Shown: positions 37,555 through 47,499 of the stretch, in pieces | Numbering within the stretch: the stretch's first letter is position 1 | Layout: the number at the start of each line of letters is the position of its first letter | NCBI GenBank assembly: GCA_025331565.1 | Contig: JAFREQ010000009.1 | Coordinates: forward strand, 7,181,501 to 7,245,500 | Source: Holacanthus passer | Taxonomy: Eukaryota; Chordata; Actinopteri; Pomacanthidae | Reading direction: 5' to 3' | Length of the DNA: 64,000 nucleotides | The notes under the pieces: generated by a model | Databases searched by the model: none | Seen by the model: only the letters and a program-made list of their open reading frames with translations | What the model was told of the DNA's origin: nothing | Program-made: the position numbers and the translations under genes

Positions 37555-38324
37555 GGGAACTCTCAGGAGCTAATGTGCACTCAAAGTCATTATTTAATCA
37601 GGCACATTGTTTCAAAATGCAAACTTGCAGGTTCAAGAGCAATTGAGCAAATAATGACAGTTTAGATTCAAGAGTGCGATGAGGATCCTCACTGTATTTC
37701 CATTTGTATGTATTTCCATCCTCCGTGTTTGTTGCACTGTGGCAGCCGGTTTCACCTTTGCTGTCAGACAAACTTATACACACATGGACACGGATACTTT
37801 GCATTTCCTAAAATGTTTTCAGACTCGTGTGAGCAGGAGACCACAGCTGAAGAAGAGACACGGCTTCAGGCTGCTGCTGATAGTGCTGCTTCCCAGCTAG
37901 TGTTTAAGGTGCTCGGGTTTAGCAGCCGGTGTGACTTGGCGAGCGGCCTGCCCGGCTGCCTGGCAGCTACAGCCCGGCTGACAGGAGCTGAAAGGTACAG
38001 TGGACCGGTAGCGTTTGTGTCCTGTTGACCAACAGTGCCGACTGGAAGAAAATGATTTATATGCTGTGGTTTGATTTTTGACTGTTTTGTTGAGGAGGTG
38101 TTTTATATGTGGTAACAAAGATTTGGAACTTTTTTTCAAATTGAGTGAAACTTTTCAATGAGCCACTTACATACAAACTCTTTAATTCCGAGTTATTCTG
38201 GAACTATTAATATATTTTATATATTTTCACAGTTACGTCTCTATCACTTCTTTTCATTTTTGAATTTTATTTGTGTAGCTTACCTAATTATGAAGTAATT
38301 TACAGCTACACTAATCAGTGTCAA

Positions 38325-38610
38325 ACTCTTTTAGCCTCTTTCAGCTCAATGATTTACCTTTATGGCCCGCATGTTTTAGTTCACTCAACCTCGTTTCCAG
38401 CTCTGATAAACTCACTGTTCTCAAAGTTCCCAGCCAAAATGGAGCATTTAGCAGCTAAATTGCCAGATATTTCCCTCAGGAGTTGGTGGAGACCAATCTG
38501 GAGCTAAAAGCAGAATGGCTAATAGACTTAAATTCACTGGGAAGAAACATGACTCCAAATGAATAATGTTTGTGTGAGTTGGCTGTGTAAATCAGCAACT
38601 GTTTTCTCGG
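38325..38610 (+). repeat. Second teleost repeat family, copy B
   Basis: Modules in order are 'TTTTAGCCTCTTTCAGCTCA', 'GGAGCATTTAGCAGCTAAAT', 'GCCAGATATTTCCCTCAGGA', 'GTTGGTGGAGACCAA', 'GAGCTAAAAG', 'AAACATGACTCCAAATGAAT' and 'GTGTAAATCAGCAACTG'. They correspond to the copy at 9725-10140 but are better preserved in the central part. The last 100 bp of the family (the GCCCCCCAGT end) is missing or unrecognisable here. No protein is encoded. Confidence 0.75.
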
Positions 38611-39629
38611 CCAAAACAACTCTCTGAGGTGATAATATGTCAGTGTTGCATTCAGAGTCAGGGCAATTAGTGTCGCTTTAACACTTCAGATATATTCTTC
38701 CATTATATTCTTCTGCTCGTTTTCTGCTTTTACTTTTGTCTCAGTTATGTCAGGGGAAGGATTTAGTGTTGCGTACGTGTGGGGCCGGATGTCATGGGAC
38801 ATGATGGGCTGTGCTGTTGTTTTATTGCAACCCCTTTAGTACGTAGTCGTACAACATAATAAATGTGCCTTTAGAGTGTCCAACAACAATCATATAAGAC
38901 TACAGCATGTCACACTGACAGATATGCTTCTAATAATTTCTTGGCAGCAATCTGTGTCAGACAGTACAGTATCAATTTGAGGCATGTCAGATAGTGGAAT
39001 GAATGTGTGGTGAAATGTAGCACTAAATAGAAAAAAAGGACATGAGAGCAAAGTCGGGGGGTCAGCACATCTCACCTATTTTGTATTTTGAATGATGTGT
39101 TTTTAAAAGGAAAAAAAAAGTTTGTGTGTGTCTGTTTTTCTTCCCTAAACTTTTTTCTCAAAAAGTGGCCCTTACAAAATGTTGCACCAGCCAGTAAACT
39201 CTGCGTCATTTCATGTCATACACGGATTACTTGGTTTGTGCTTGGTGGATTGTAGCAGGAGTCACATTGTGAGAATTTGGTCCCCACATCAGAATTTTGC
39301 CTCAGGCTGTCTTTAGTCGGCGAAGCTCCAAATCAGCTGTTGGTGGACGTGTCTGATGGTGCGATCCAGGACCACCATATGGGACCGATGAGCAAAGGTT
39401 TTACCACATTTCTCTCACGATTATTAATTTCATCTTAGACAGTGACTGGGCCTAAAGTCATTATAGGTGACTTTAGTGGTGCCAAGTTATTTATAGAGCA
39501 CTTTTAAAAACAATAAGTCTTTTACAAAGATATTATATCATGACATTATTCAATTGATGACCAAAGATGCATGAATGATCAAATATAAATACAATAGTTA
39601 TCAAATGAAAACACAGGCACGAATAAGAG

Positions 39630-39634
39630 GATAT
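39630..39634 (+). repeat. LTR target-site duplication (left), GATAT
   Basis: GATAT immediately precedes the TGTCACAG start of the solo LTR and is repeated at 41146-41150, directly after its terminal ACA. Confidence 0.85.
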
Positions 39635-40186
39635 TGTCACAGTCCTGCCATATCACTTTCCTACCTGCCTCAGTTCTGTCCTGTGTTAGTCCGTCTCTGT
39701 CCTCTGTTCAGTCCATCTCTGCCTTAGTCTCAGTCTCTCTGCCTTAGTTTCAGTCTCTGTTTTAAGTCTGTCAGTCTTGTCATAGTTCTGTCAGTTATAG
39801 TTGTCTTAGTTCAGTCTGCCATAGTTCTACACAATCCCAGTATTTTTCCACAGACCCCGCCTCTGCCTCACCTCACCTGCCGACACTCCCACCTCATCTA
39901 CTCACCTGTTTTCTATCAGGACTCTAAGCCACCCTAGTACATTCACCCACTGCCAAATTGTCTTTTCATATTTGATGTCTGTCTCTTGAGCCATCCCCTG
40001 GGAATTATTTCACTGTTGCCAACCTTGCTTGCTTCTTGATTTTCCTGCCTTGAGGAACTCTGTATTGGCCTAAGCCTTCCGTTCCTGTTCTGCATCCACA
40101 TTTCCATTTCTGTTTGCTTGTCACTATGGCTGATATGGCATTCCCCAGACACTACCCCACATGGTGAGCCATTACTGCCTCCGTGT

Positions 40187-40188
40187 TA
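40187..40188. repeat. MITE target duplication TA (left)
   Basis: A TA dinucleotide precedes the CAGTTTTTCTCC terminus. The matching TA is at 41025-41026. Confidence 0.8.
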
Positions 40189-41024
40189 CAGTTTTTCTCC
40201 ATTGGTTTGGCTCATTTCTTGAAACAGAAATTACATTCTCAAAACTCTAAGATCATTTGGCAAAATAGTCTTACAGTTCAGCACAACACCATAGCTCACA
40301 TGCAAAAGCTCATATCTCTCTCAAAACTGTTCATTCATGCTTCAAAACTAAATTCCTTTCCCATATAAATAGTCAGTCCCAAAATGCAGTCCCTTTGGCC
40401 TTGTGTAAACACTGCGAGTCAAAATGTTCAGATGTTTTGTCACTATGGCAGAGGACTGTTGAAATATCCCTCATGTCCACCTCTCAGTGTTAGCTCAGTC
40501 CTTCATTGACAATGGTCACTGTACTAGTTTTTTTGTCTAGCTAACAATACAATTGTGTATAAAACTGAAAAATAGGATGTTATGGTAAGAGTAGCCTCCA
40601 AGGTTTGACATCACACATTGCACTCATACTGCTAAGGAAAGTGGAACCATTATTATTCACACACATAAAGTAACTTTCATACAACAGAGTAAAAAGAAAA
40701 CATATACAGCATAATATACTGTAATAAAAACACATAACAAAAAACAAGGAAAATGATATGTAGCCGACAGTGCTGTAAATAAAGCTGGAGTTTCACATCT
40801 ATTCACTTGGAAATTGTGCTAACTGTAGGCTACCTGTACTTAATCATTTGCAAAGATGTACTGAGACATTGAGACACGTACCAAGACATTTGCAATTTGA
40901 TGAAATGAATGAGAAGTTCGATTATGTTGTGAACAATTGCCAAGTGGTTTGGAGGTTTGTCCATGTTATTTTGAGAATGTAATTTCTGTTTCAAGAAATG
41001 AGTCAAACCAATGGAGAAAAACTG
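40189..41024. mobile_element. Mariner-type MITE, 836 bp, 56-bp TIRs
   Basis: Both ends carry the same sequence inverted. The left arm (40189-40244) begins CAGTTTTTCTCCATTGGTTT and the right arm (40969-41024) ends with its reverse complement. I find 55 of 56 positions identical, the only difference being G versus A at arm position 22. The element is flanked by TA on each side, the target preference of Tc1/mariner/IS630 transposases. The interior has no transposase frame, so the element was nonautonomous and mobilised in trans. It interrupts the solo LTR at a TA and is therefore the youngest insertion of the nest. The high arm identity agrees with a fairly recent event. Confidence 0.88.
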
Positions 41025-41145
41025 TAATACCCTTCCTTCGGTTTGTGTTTAAGTAACGAAGATTTACTTTTTTGAAAATAAAGGACTTACCAACGCTGTC
41101 TGTTTTAGTGTGTTGCTATTGAGTCCTGTCCCACTCCTTGTAACA

Positions 41146-41150
41146 GATAT
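41146..41150 (+). repeat. LTR target-site duplication (right), GATAT
   Basis: An exact copy of the 39630-39634 pentamer, adjoining the LTR's terminal ACA. Beyond it the LINE 3' UTR resumes. Confidence 0.85.
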
Positions 41151-42277
41151 AAGTAAATGAATGAAACAAACAACATTGCACTAACAACAGACAAAATAAA
41201 AACCAGAGTGTGGTCGAGCAATTCTTCATTATGACAATTAAGAGGCTAAAGAAAAGAGTCAATGAAGGGGGAAGATCATAATTGTTAGTGGCAAACTATT
41301 CAACAATTTGGGGCCAGCAGATCTGAAGGGTCTGGAGGTGGAATATGGGATGAGTAGATCTGAGATGAAACCTGGTGCCAGTCCACACAGTGCCTTCAAA
41401 ACAAAGTGAGGAACCTCGCTGCTGTGTTCTGAACCAGCTGCAGGCAAGATAGCACTGACTGATCCCTACACAGAGAGAGCCGCAGCAGTCGAGGCGAGAT
41501 GAAATAAGTGCGAACTGTAGTCTCCAAATCTTTTAACAGGCGGGAATGATTTTAATTTTGCAAGTGATCGAAGATGGAAGGAGCCGGCGCTGACAACCGA
41601 GTTGATTTGTTTATCAAATTTTAACCCACAATCAAAAGATAACGCTGAGATTTCTGAGATGGGTCCAACGCTGAAGTCTGCGCGTCCTAAAAACAAACAT
41701 CTTGTCCTTGACGGCACTTCAGAAGACGGACAAAAGCAGTGACAGACAGAAAGACATCCTGACCGTTACTTGTGTGTTTTTCTTAGTTGCTGTCAATCTG
41801 CGACGAGCTCGAGTGAAAGCAGTTGTCACTAGATTGTGACGGCGGCGTGCCTCCTGTAAGTGAATCACATCGGATTGTTCCAGCACTTTGTCTTGTCGTC
41901 GCAGGAGGTGGAGCCCCTCCTGTCAGACACAGGTGCACTAACAGAGTGATGTAATCAGCTGTAGACGATACGCTTCACTCACCCACCGAGGCAGATAACC
42001 CCAATAATATATTTGTTCATTCCCTGTGTTTTTGACAAGAGGGCGTAATACAGCTGAAATGAAAGAGTTGACAGAAAGCGAGAGTAGACAGATTGCACAT
42101 CCGCACTGTCTCCAGGAGGAATGTGCTGTGTTGTTCTTCATGCACAGCAGGTCAAAGTGAAACAGTGGGATACATGTGATTGTATCTTATTGTGAAACAC
42201 ATTTGCAGGAAGTGTTGTTGGGCGATATAACATCTCTCAGGAGAGCACAAGCAGTCGGTGATTTGTTAGCTTTTAAT

Positions 42278-42293
42278 AGGGGGCATGCCCCCT
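42278..42293. other. 16-bp perfect palindrome containing a p53-type half-site
   Basis: AGGGGGCATGCCCCCT is self-complementary. Its centre, GGGCATGCCC, fits the p53-family half-site RRRCWWGYYY exactly. I see no second half-site directly adjacent, so a full response element is not supported. Confidence 0.45.
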
Positions 42294-42331
42294 GTGTCCA
42301 ATGGCAACACCCCTGCCTTCACATCACACAA

Positions 42332-42350
42332 ACACACACACACACACACA
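42332..42350 (+). repeat. (CA)n microsatellite
   Basis: About nine CA units, the usual short vertebrate dinucleotide repeat. Confidence 0.88.
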
Positions 42351-42445
42351 GACCCTACTGAATGATCACGGAAGTATTACAATACTACAGGCAGCAGTGT
42401 CTGGGGTGTCATCCCTCCTCATATTGCCTACTGTGCACGAAAGTC

Positions 42446-42470
42446 TGAATTTCAAGGCCTTTGAAATTCA
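42446..42470. other. Inverted repeat, 10-bp arms
   Basis: TGAATTTCAA and TTGAAATTCA are perfect 10-bp arms around GGCCT. The right half contains CCTTTGAA, a TCF/LEF-like core, and the left half its near mirror. It may be a remnant of a DNA transposon end or a fortuitous palindrome. Confidence 0.5.
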
Positions 42471-44244
42471 ATGTAGGTGAGAGGTTTTGAATTTAAATTT
42501 TTCATTTGAAATGTTTTAATCCTTTCAGTCCCAGGCCAAAAATTCTGTTTGTGTAACTTCTACTTATCTGCTTCTCAAAGTCTATTATTAGCTTCAAAAG
42601 TGTGTGTATTGCATGTTTTCCTTTTCTCAATAATTGGAGCTAGTTGAAAATGAACCATTTGATGTGCATAGTTTCTTTGAAGAGTCGTGATAAATCAATC
42701 AAACAAAAAAAAAAAAAAACATCACTCACAGGTAATGCTGGTTGTGGTCAGTCACAGCCAATACATCCAGAGGCAAACGTTTACTCGGGCTCTCAGAGAA
42801 GACCACTACCTTCAGAGAAGCCTTCAGGGTGAAATGCGACGCAGCCTCCACACAGCTCCTTTGGGTGTCATCGGGGAGCTGTACACATTGATTAGTAATT
42901 GTCCTTCCTTCGCTTTCCTGAGAGGCTGTTTGTCCCACAGGGAGGCAGCCATTACACCACAGCTGGCCACGGGGACCATTCAAGGGCAATCAAAGCAAAA
43001 AGACTCGTCTGGTTGACTACTTAGATGGGAATGGCTCGTCCTGGATAGGTAACAACGAGTTAAAAGCAAGCAGGTCTGGAGACAGAGTGGGTTCAGTGTG
43101 AGGATGAGCTGCAGTGAAGGGCTTTTTAAAAGCTCTCTGGTAAGTAACAGGGTTTTGGTTGCTTTTATGCAGAGGACAGTGGCTATAGTGGTTCAAACCT
43201 CTGACCCTTCATCCTCTTTGGCTAAAGTGACTTTCATGACAAATACTAGGAAGTATTGTCTGGTGCTAAAGCCTGATATAGATTATTCCTCGCTGTCACA
43301 GACCTCCAAAAACGGCTAAAAACAGAGCAGTGACCCACAGGGCCCTACTAATACTAAGTATGTCCGCAGTTGGAAATTATTTAAATAGAATGAATTTAAA
43401 TGTCATATTTGAAACACGTTTTCAAAGATTTATGTCATAAATAGGAACAATTGAGCTCAGGGCTGAGTTCAACAGACAAACAGGGGGAGTCACAAAGCAT
43501 TAAATGTCAGACTGACGCATTGCCAGTTTTTTGGTATTTCCATGGGAATTTGTTTGACAAAAACACAAATATAGAATAATGCCAGCTATCTCCTTTCAAC
43601 CAGTGATGCAACACTCTCTTTAGTCACTTTACCCTTCTACACTTTTTCTTTCCCACTTTGTGCACAAATCAACATGATGAAAGTTCTTCTTTGGTTGGTT
43701 TGTCTGAAACTAATTTTATGTGACGATTTCATCTCTAAAATGATTCTCATTAATCAGTTAATTAGCGTAGAGTTCAGCGCATGGTGTTTGGTTGGTTGTG
43801 TGTTAGTAAAGTAATATGACGTTGAGTTCATTTATTATTACCCGTTTTTCTTGTAATGTGTATTAACATTGACAATTTGGAAATTTACAGAGCTTATGTA
43901 ATCTGTTCGGAAGTATTCATGCCTCTGTTATGGAAACTATCACTGATTTGATTAGATCGTGTTAGACATGTTGGCACTTGTGGTTGCTTAATACAGTGCT
44001 AATTGTTGACTGTGGCTGGCTAAGGTTAATGTGGCTTTTTAAATGAAGCTTCATTCTGGCTGGTGCAGTTTTTGTTCCAGTCACAGAGCATACTAAAAAG
44101 AGAGGTAACGGAGGGTGAGACAGAAAGAGCTGAGGGAGGAAACTAAAGGAGGAACTTCTCTGTAAAGCTGATTTCAAAGCAGCAGCCAGCCAACAGCTCA
44201 ATCATTAAGACTCAAGTATTTCCTCCATACCTTTTGTTGAAGTT

Positions 44245-45264
44245 CAACCCAGGTCTCCAAATAAAGTTGGGATGCTGCAGTTGCCTTTTTTTTTTTTTTT
44301 TTTTTTAACATATACTCAAATGAAAATAGTCCAGAAACAATATATTAAATGTTTGACCTCATCAACTCAGTTTCATGATTGGGTATGAAAGGTTCATCCT
44401 GGAAAGACTCAGTCATCCACAAGCAAGGATGGAGCAAGGTTCACCACTTTGTCAAACACATGATTGTATAAAGGAGATTAGTACAAGGGCTCAGGAACAC
44501 TTTAGAAAACCACTAAAAACAGTTTGTTGCTGTATCTGCAAATGTAAGTTAAGACCACGCAAAGTGAAAGCCATGTTTCAAATTGTTTTCAGAAATTATG
44601 GACAGCATGTCCTCCAGGCTAAATATGAAGAGGACCATCCAGATTGTTACAGCACAAAGTTCAATAGCAGGCATCTGTGATGATGATGTGTGTTAGTGCC
44701 CGTGGCATCAGTAACTTGCACATCTGTGAAGGCAACGTTAATGCTGAAAGGTACACACAGGCTTCGGAGCAACATATGCTGCCATCCAGACGCCGTCTTT
44801 TTCAGGGACGTCTCTGCTTATTCTAGCAAGACAATGTCAAGCCACATTCTGCAGATGTTACAACGACGTGGCTTCGTTGTTAAAGAGTGGTACTCGACTG
44901 GCCCGCCTGCAGTCCAGACCTGTCTCCCATTGAAAATGAGGGGTGCATGTGCCAAGCTGTATATAAAGCAAGCATGGTAAAGAACCTCACTTTCAAAACT
45001 TCAACAATTATTGTCCTCAGTTCCCAAACACTTACTGAGTGTTGTTAAAAGAAAAGGTGATGTAACACAGTGGTAAATATGCTCCTGTCCCAACTTCTTT
45101 TTGAATGTGCTGCAGACATGAAATTCAGAAGGTGTGTATATTTACAAAAAACGATAAAGTTTCAGTTTGAGCATTACATATCTTGGACTGCGTTCAATCG
45201 ACATGGGTCAAAAAGAATTTACAAATGACTGCTCAGCATCCCAACTTTTTTACAAAGTCATAAC
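44245..45264 (+). mobile_element. Decayed Tc1-like DNA transposon
   Basis: The left end carries CAACCCAGGTCTCC and then AAAGTTGGGATGCTG. The right end carries the inverse, CAGCATCCCAACTTTT, near 45234. I recall this family from many fish genomes; its intact form has ends near TACAACCCCAATTCC and an AAAGTTGGGAC-type subterminal sequence. The inside follows that element's order: GAAAATAGTCCAGAAACA, a start-region GGGTATGAAAGGTTCATCCT, transposase remnants, and a 3' UTR ending GATGTAACACAGTGGTAAAT. Total length is about 1.02 kb against roughly 1.5 kb expected, owing to three internal deletions. The left arm also gained a T21 run (44286-44306). It is immobile in cis. Confidence 0.85.
44375..45074 (+). 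pseudogene. Tc1-like DDE transposase, broken
   Basis: In order along the DNA, a degenerate N-terminus (44375-44455) is joined near 44457 to a later segment, removing most of the helix-turn-helix DNA-binding part. A second join near 44573 (AAAGCCAT|GTTTCAAATTG) removes the stretch that should carry the first catalytic Asp. Then come KYEEDHPDCYSTK, LHICEGNVNAERYTQ, LFQGRLCLF-stop-QDNVKPHSA and LDWPACSPDLSPIENE. The in-frame TAG at 44824 replaces the usual Gln codon before QDN. A third deletion after IENE (about 44945) removes the following basic segment before LYIKQ. The second catalytic Asp (QDN) and the terminal catalytic Glu of the DDE triad (in SPIEN) are present, but the gene is dead. Confidence 0.82.
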
Positions 45265-45394
45265 ACTGTTTTTATGGTCTCTGATAGCCAAAATGACGGC
45301 TTATGTAAAGGGTGTTACTGAGTGAAATATTCTGTTCTTTATACTTCTGATCTGGGGTTTTCATCCAAATACTGGACATAATTAAAGATCTAAA

Positions 45395-45396
<2 letters not shown>

Positions 45397-45438
<42 letters not shown>
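45397..45438 (+). repeat. (TG)21 microsatellite
   Basis: An uninterrupted 42-bp TG run, the longest pure dinucleotide repeat in the window and a probable length polymorphism. Alternating purine/pyrimidine DNA of this length can adopt Z-form. Confidence 0.96.
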
Positions 45439-45439
<1 letters not shown>

Positions 45440-47468
45440 AGGCTAAAATCAAATTTGTGAGTGCGAACATCAGGATACAGCAGAAGAGAGTGATTCCCCT
45501 GCATGTTTTTACTCAGCCATCCTACATTTGTTCTTCACTACACAAGAAACTCTGTGAAACAGTAGTATCACACTATTATACTGTAACATAAAACTCATCC
45601 ACCTACTTTCTGAGTGTTTCGAGCAAGGGATAAAGAGAGCATCACAAGAATCTCTGAGATAATTCCTTTAGGGATGGAGCAACAGAACAGAGCGTCTAGC
45701 AAACCATTTTAACAATCTGTGCCGACATCTGTAAGGTTTCACACCACTGGATTTGTGTTTATACTGTTTTATTTCATGGAGCATCTAGTGATTGGTGGTT
45801 AGATGGTAGCAATCACCTTTGATTAGAATATGAATGTGCAATATCCCCTCTTGCTCGGTTATTTTAGGTCAAACTTCAAACCATATATTGGTGATGACAG
45901 ACAAACTCAGGTTTGACAAATTAAGGATATAATTTAGGTTGAACCATATCTTTAACATTTCAGCACTATGGGGATTCTTTCTACCTTCCTCCTGTCATGA
46001 AAAATTGAAGTATTAAATCCATTTCTTTAAAAAAAAAAAAAAGTAACACATTGTGAACAATCCTGTATTGTGATGGCTATAGCGTTACTGGCTGTTGATT
46101 TATGAGGCCCACACCCCTCTGTTTCAAATGAATATCCACTGCTTCCTCCTCACAAATCATCACGGAAGACTTCAAAACAAAGAGCTGCAGTTATTTAATG
46201 TATTTTTAAGTACCTCCTGCAGCAAGAAGAAATAGAAATATTAAAAGCCTGCTGCAACATTGGGTCATAATATATCCATGGGAAATGCATATCATTACAT
46301 CATACAAAGTAAATTGCTAACATGAGGAGAAACTAGCAGTAAATAGTATGAGTTTGTATGAGCCTTGTCTATATATCTATCTATCTGCGTCCTTTGGGGC
46401 CAATTTCCTGTAGGTGACCTGCTGTAGGTGATCTGCTCTCCCTGGAGGGGCGCAATGAGCTGAAAACGTCCCCACACAATGAATCAACTATCAAGCGATC
46501 TTTAAAATGCAGGTGCAGGTGAGTGGGATGGAAACACAGAGAGTGAACCTGGTTGGTCACTCTGGCTTGTTTGGTCGTGCCTTGTTTGTGCTTCTCTGGC
46601 AGGTTCATGGCAGGTGTGGTCGTCCTCCTGGGCGGACTGGGATCACCTGGCTCCCAGTCACTATGAAAGCTGCTGTCTCTCTGAGAGACTCTCTCCATGT
46701 ACTGAGTTTGGTTTCATCCTTCCCACACATCCACTCACTTACACTACTGACTTTGCTGTCATCCACATTTGATGTTTTTTTCCAGCTAATTTTTTATAAT
46801 CAAATCAGTTAAATGAAGTGTATTTTTGGTGTTTTCCCCTTTATTTACCACGTTACGCTCTCATTAACTAATTATTATGCACCGTTTTGGACCGCGCTAA
46901 TTTTGCTGCAGAGAGAGGATCTCAGGAGTCTTGTCGTGACTCAGAATATAAAAAAAAAAGAAGCTACAACACTGTAGAGCTGTGGGAAGCGGGAAAGCGG
47001 CCGTGCTCGAGCAGTATATTGATCATCTTTCCTGCAAAGTGTTGACACACCGCGTAACTCCACAGAGCGGGTTCACCTGCTCTGCACCAAACCAAATCAT
47101 CGGAGACTCTTCATGTTTACTGCCCCTCGGCAAACAAAACAATGAGACAGAAAAAAAAAAAAGAAAAAAAAAGCAGCGTTGGAGAAGAAACGGGGGAGAT
47201 GGTGCATGTGTGAGGATTTATTTTAAATGAGGCACAATGGCTTAATTTCCCTTCACTCGTAGCCTGAAAAACTGACACATCTAGCCCTTTAGATTTTCTT
47301 CTCTGTGCTGTTGCAGATGAAAGCAGGGCAGGAATCACGCTGCTTCAACATTCTCACTTGCAAATTCAGGGATGACAGGGTTCCTCCGCCAGCTTCAATT
47401 ATGAATGACAGCCTTTTATCTCCTGCCTGCTAATTAGGTGAGATGATGCTATAGGCCCACACCACATT

Positions 47469-47499
<31 letters not shown>

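Larger units (their letters stand above)
32742..38324. other. Unique sequence with scattered motifs
   Basis: No gene was recognised. Short frames, homopolymers (for example T17 near 36212) and CTCF-like motifs (listed separately) are present. A G/C-richer patch at about 37840-38025 contains several CpGs and a GGTACAG donor-like site near 37996, but its translation resembles nothing known. Blocks at 34390-34800 and 36690-36830 look like possible noncoding constraint. Confidence 0.5.
39635..41145 (+). mobile_element. Solo LTR, interrupted by a MITE
   Basis: The element begins TGTCACAG and ends TTGTAACA, so its ends are near-perfect inverted repeats (TGTCACA versus TGTTACA). It is bounded by identical 5-bp duplications (GATAT), the usual signature of Ty3/Gypsy-class or retroviral-type integration. 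After removing the 836-bp MITE and one TA, the LTR is about 673 bp. It is pyrimidine-rich (many CTGCCT/GTCTCTG runs), has an AATAAAGGAC polyadenylation-like signal at about 41079, and ends in a short U5-like tail. No gag/pol lies on either side, so the provirus collapsed by LTR-LTR recombination. It inserted into the LINE 3' UTR. Its strand is called from the AATAAA position. Confidence 0.8.
39485..41760 (-). mobile_element. L2-like LINE 3' end, split by nested insertions
   Basis: On the minus strand, 41717-41466 encodes a degraded reverse-transcriptase C-terminal region with FDKQINSVV followed by FHLRSLAKLK. After a frameshift, 41447-41259 reads KALCGLAPGFISDLL, then LNSLP. These are hallmarks of fish L2/CR1-like LINEs (the segment after the RT catalytic core). 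The 3' UTR continues to 41151, is interrupted by the solo LTR, and resumes at 39634. It runs to about 39485 with the AAAAGTGCTCTATAAATAA tail typical of such LINEs. The element is 5'-truncated near 41760, as usual for LINEs, and lacks the endonuclease and the RT catalytic motif. Clade assignment rests on recall. No function is expected. Confidence 0.72.
41761..44244. other. Unique sequence, no gene recognised
   Basis: No gene was recognised. The stretch includes a (CA)n, two palindromes (listed separately) and a poly-A run near 42704-42719. Open frames near 42644-43016 overlap on both strands and resemble no known family. Confidence 0.5.

Noticed and set aside
37840..38030. G/C-richer patch with a donor-like GGTACAG as a possible exon
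   Set aside because: The translation resembles nothing known, no acceptor pairs with it, and CpG density is below that of the 30.8-kb patch.
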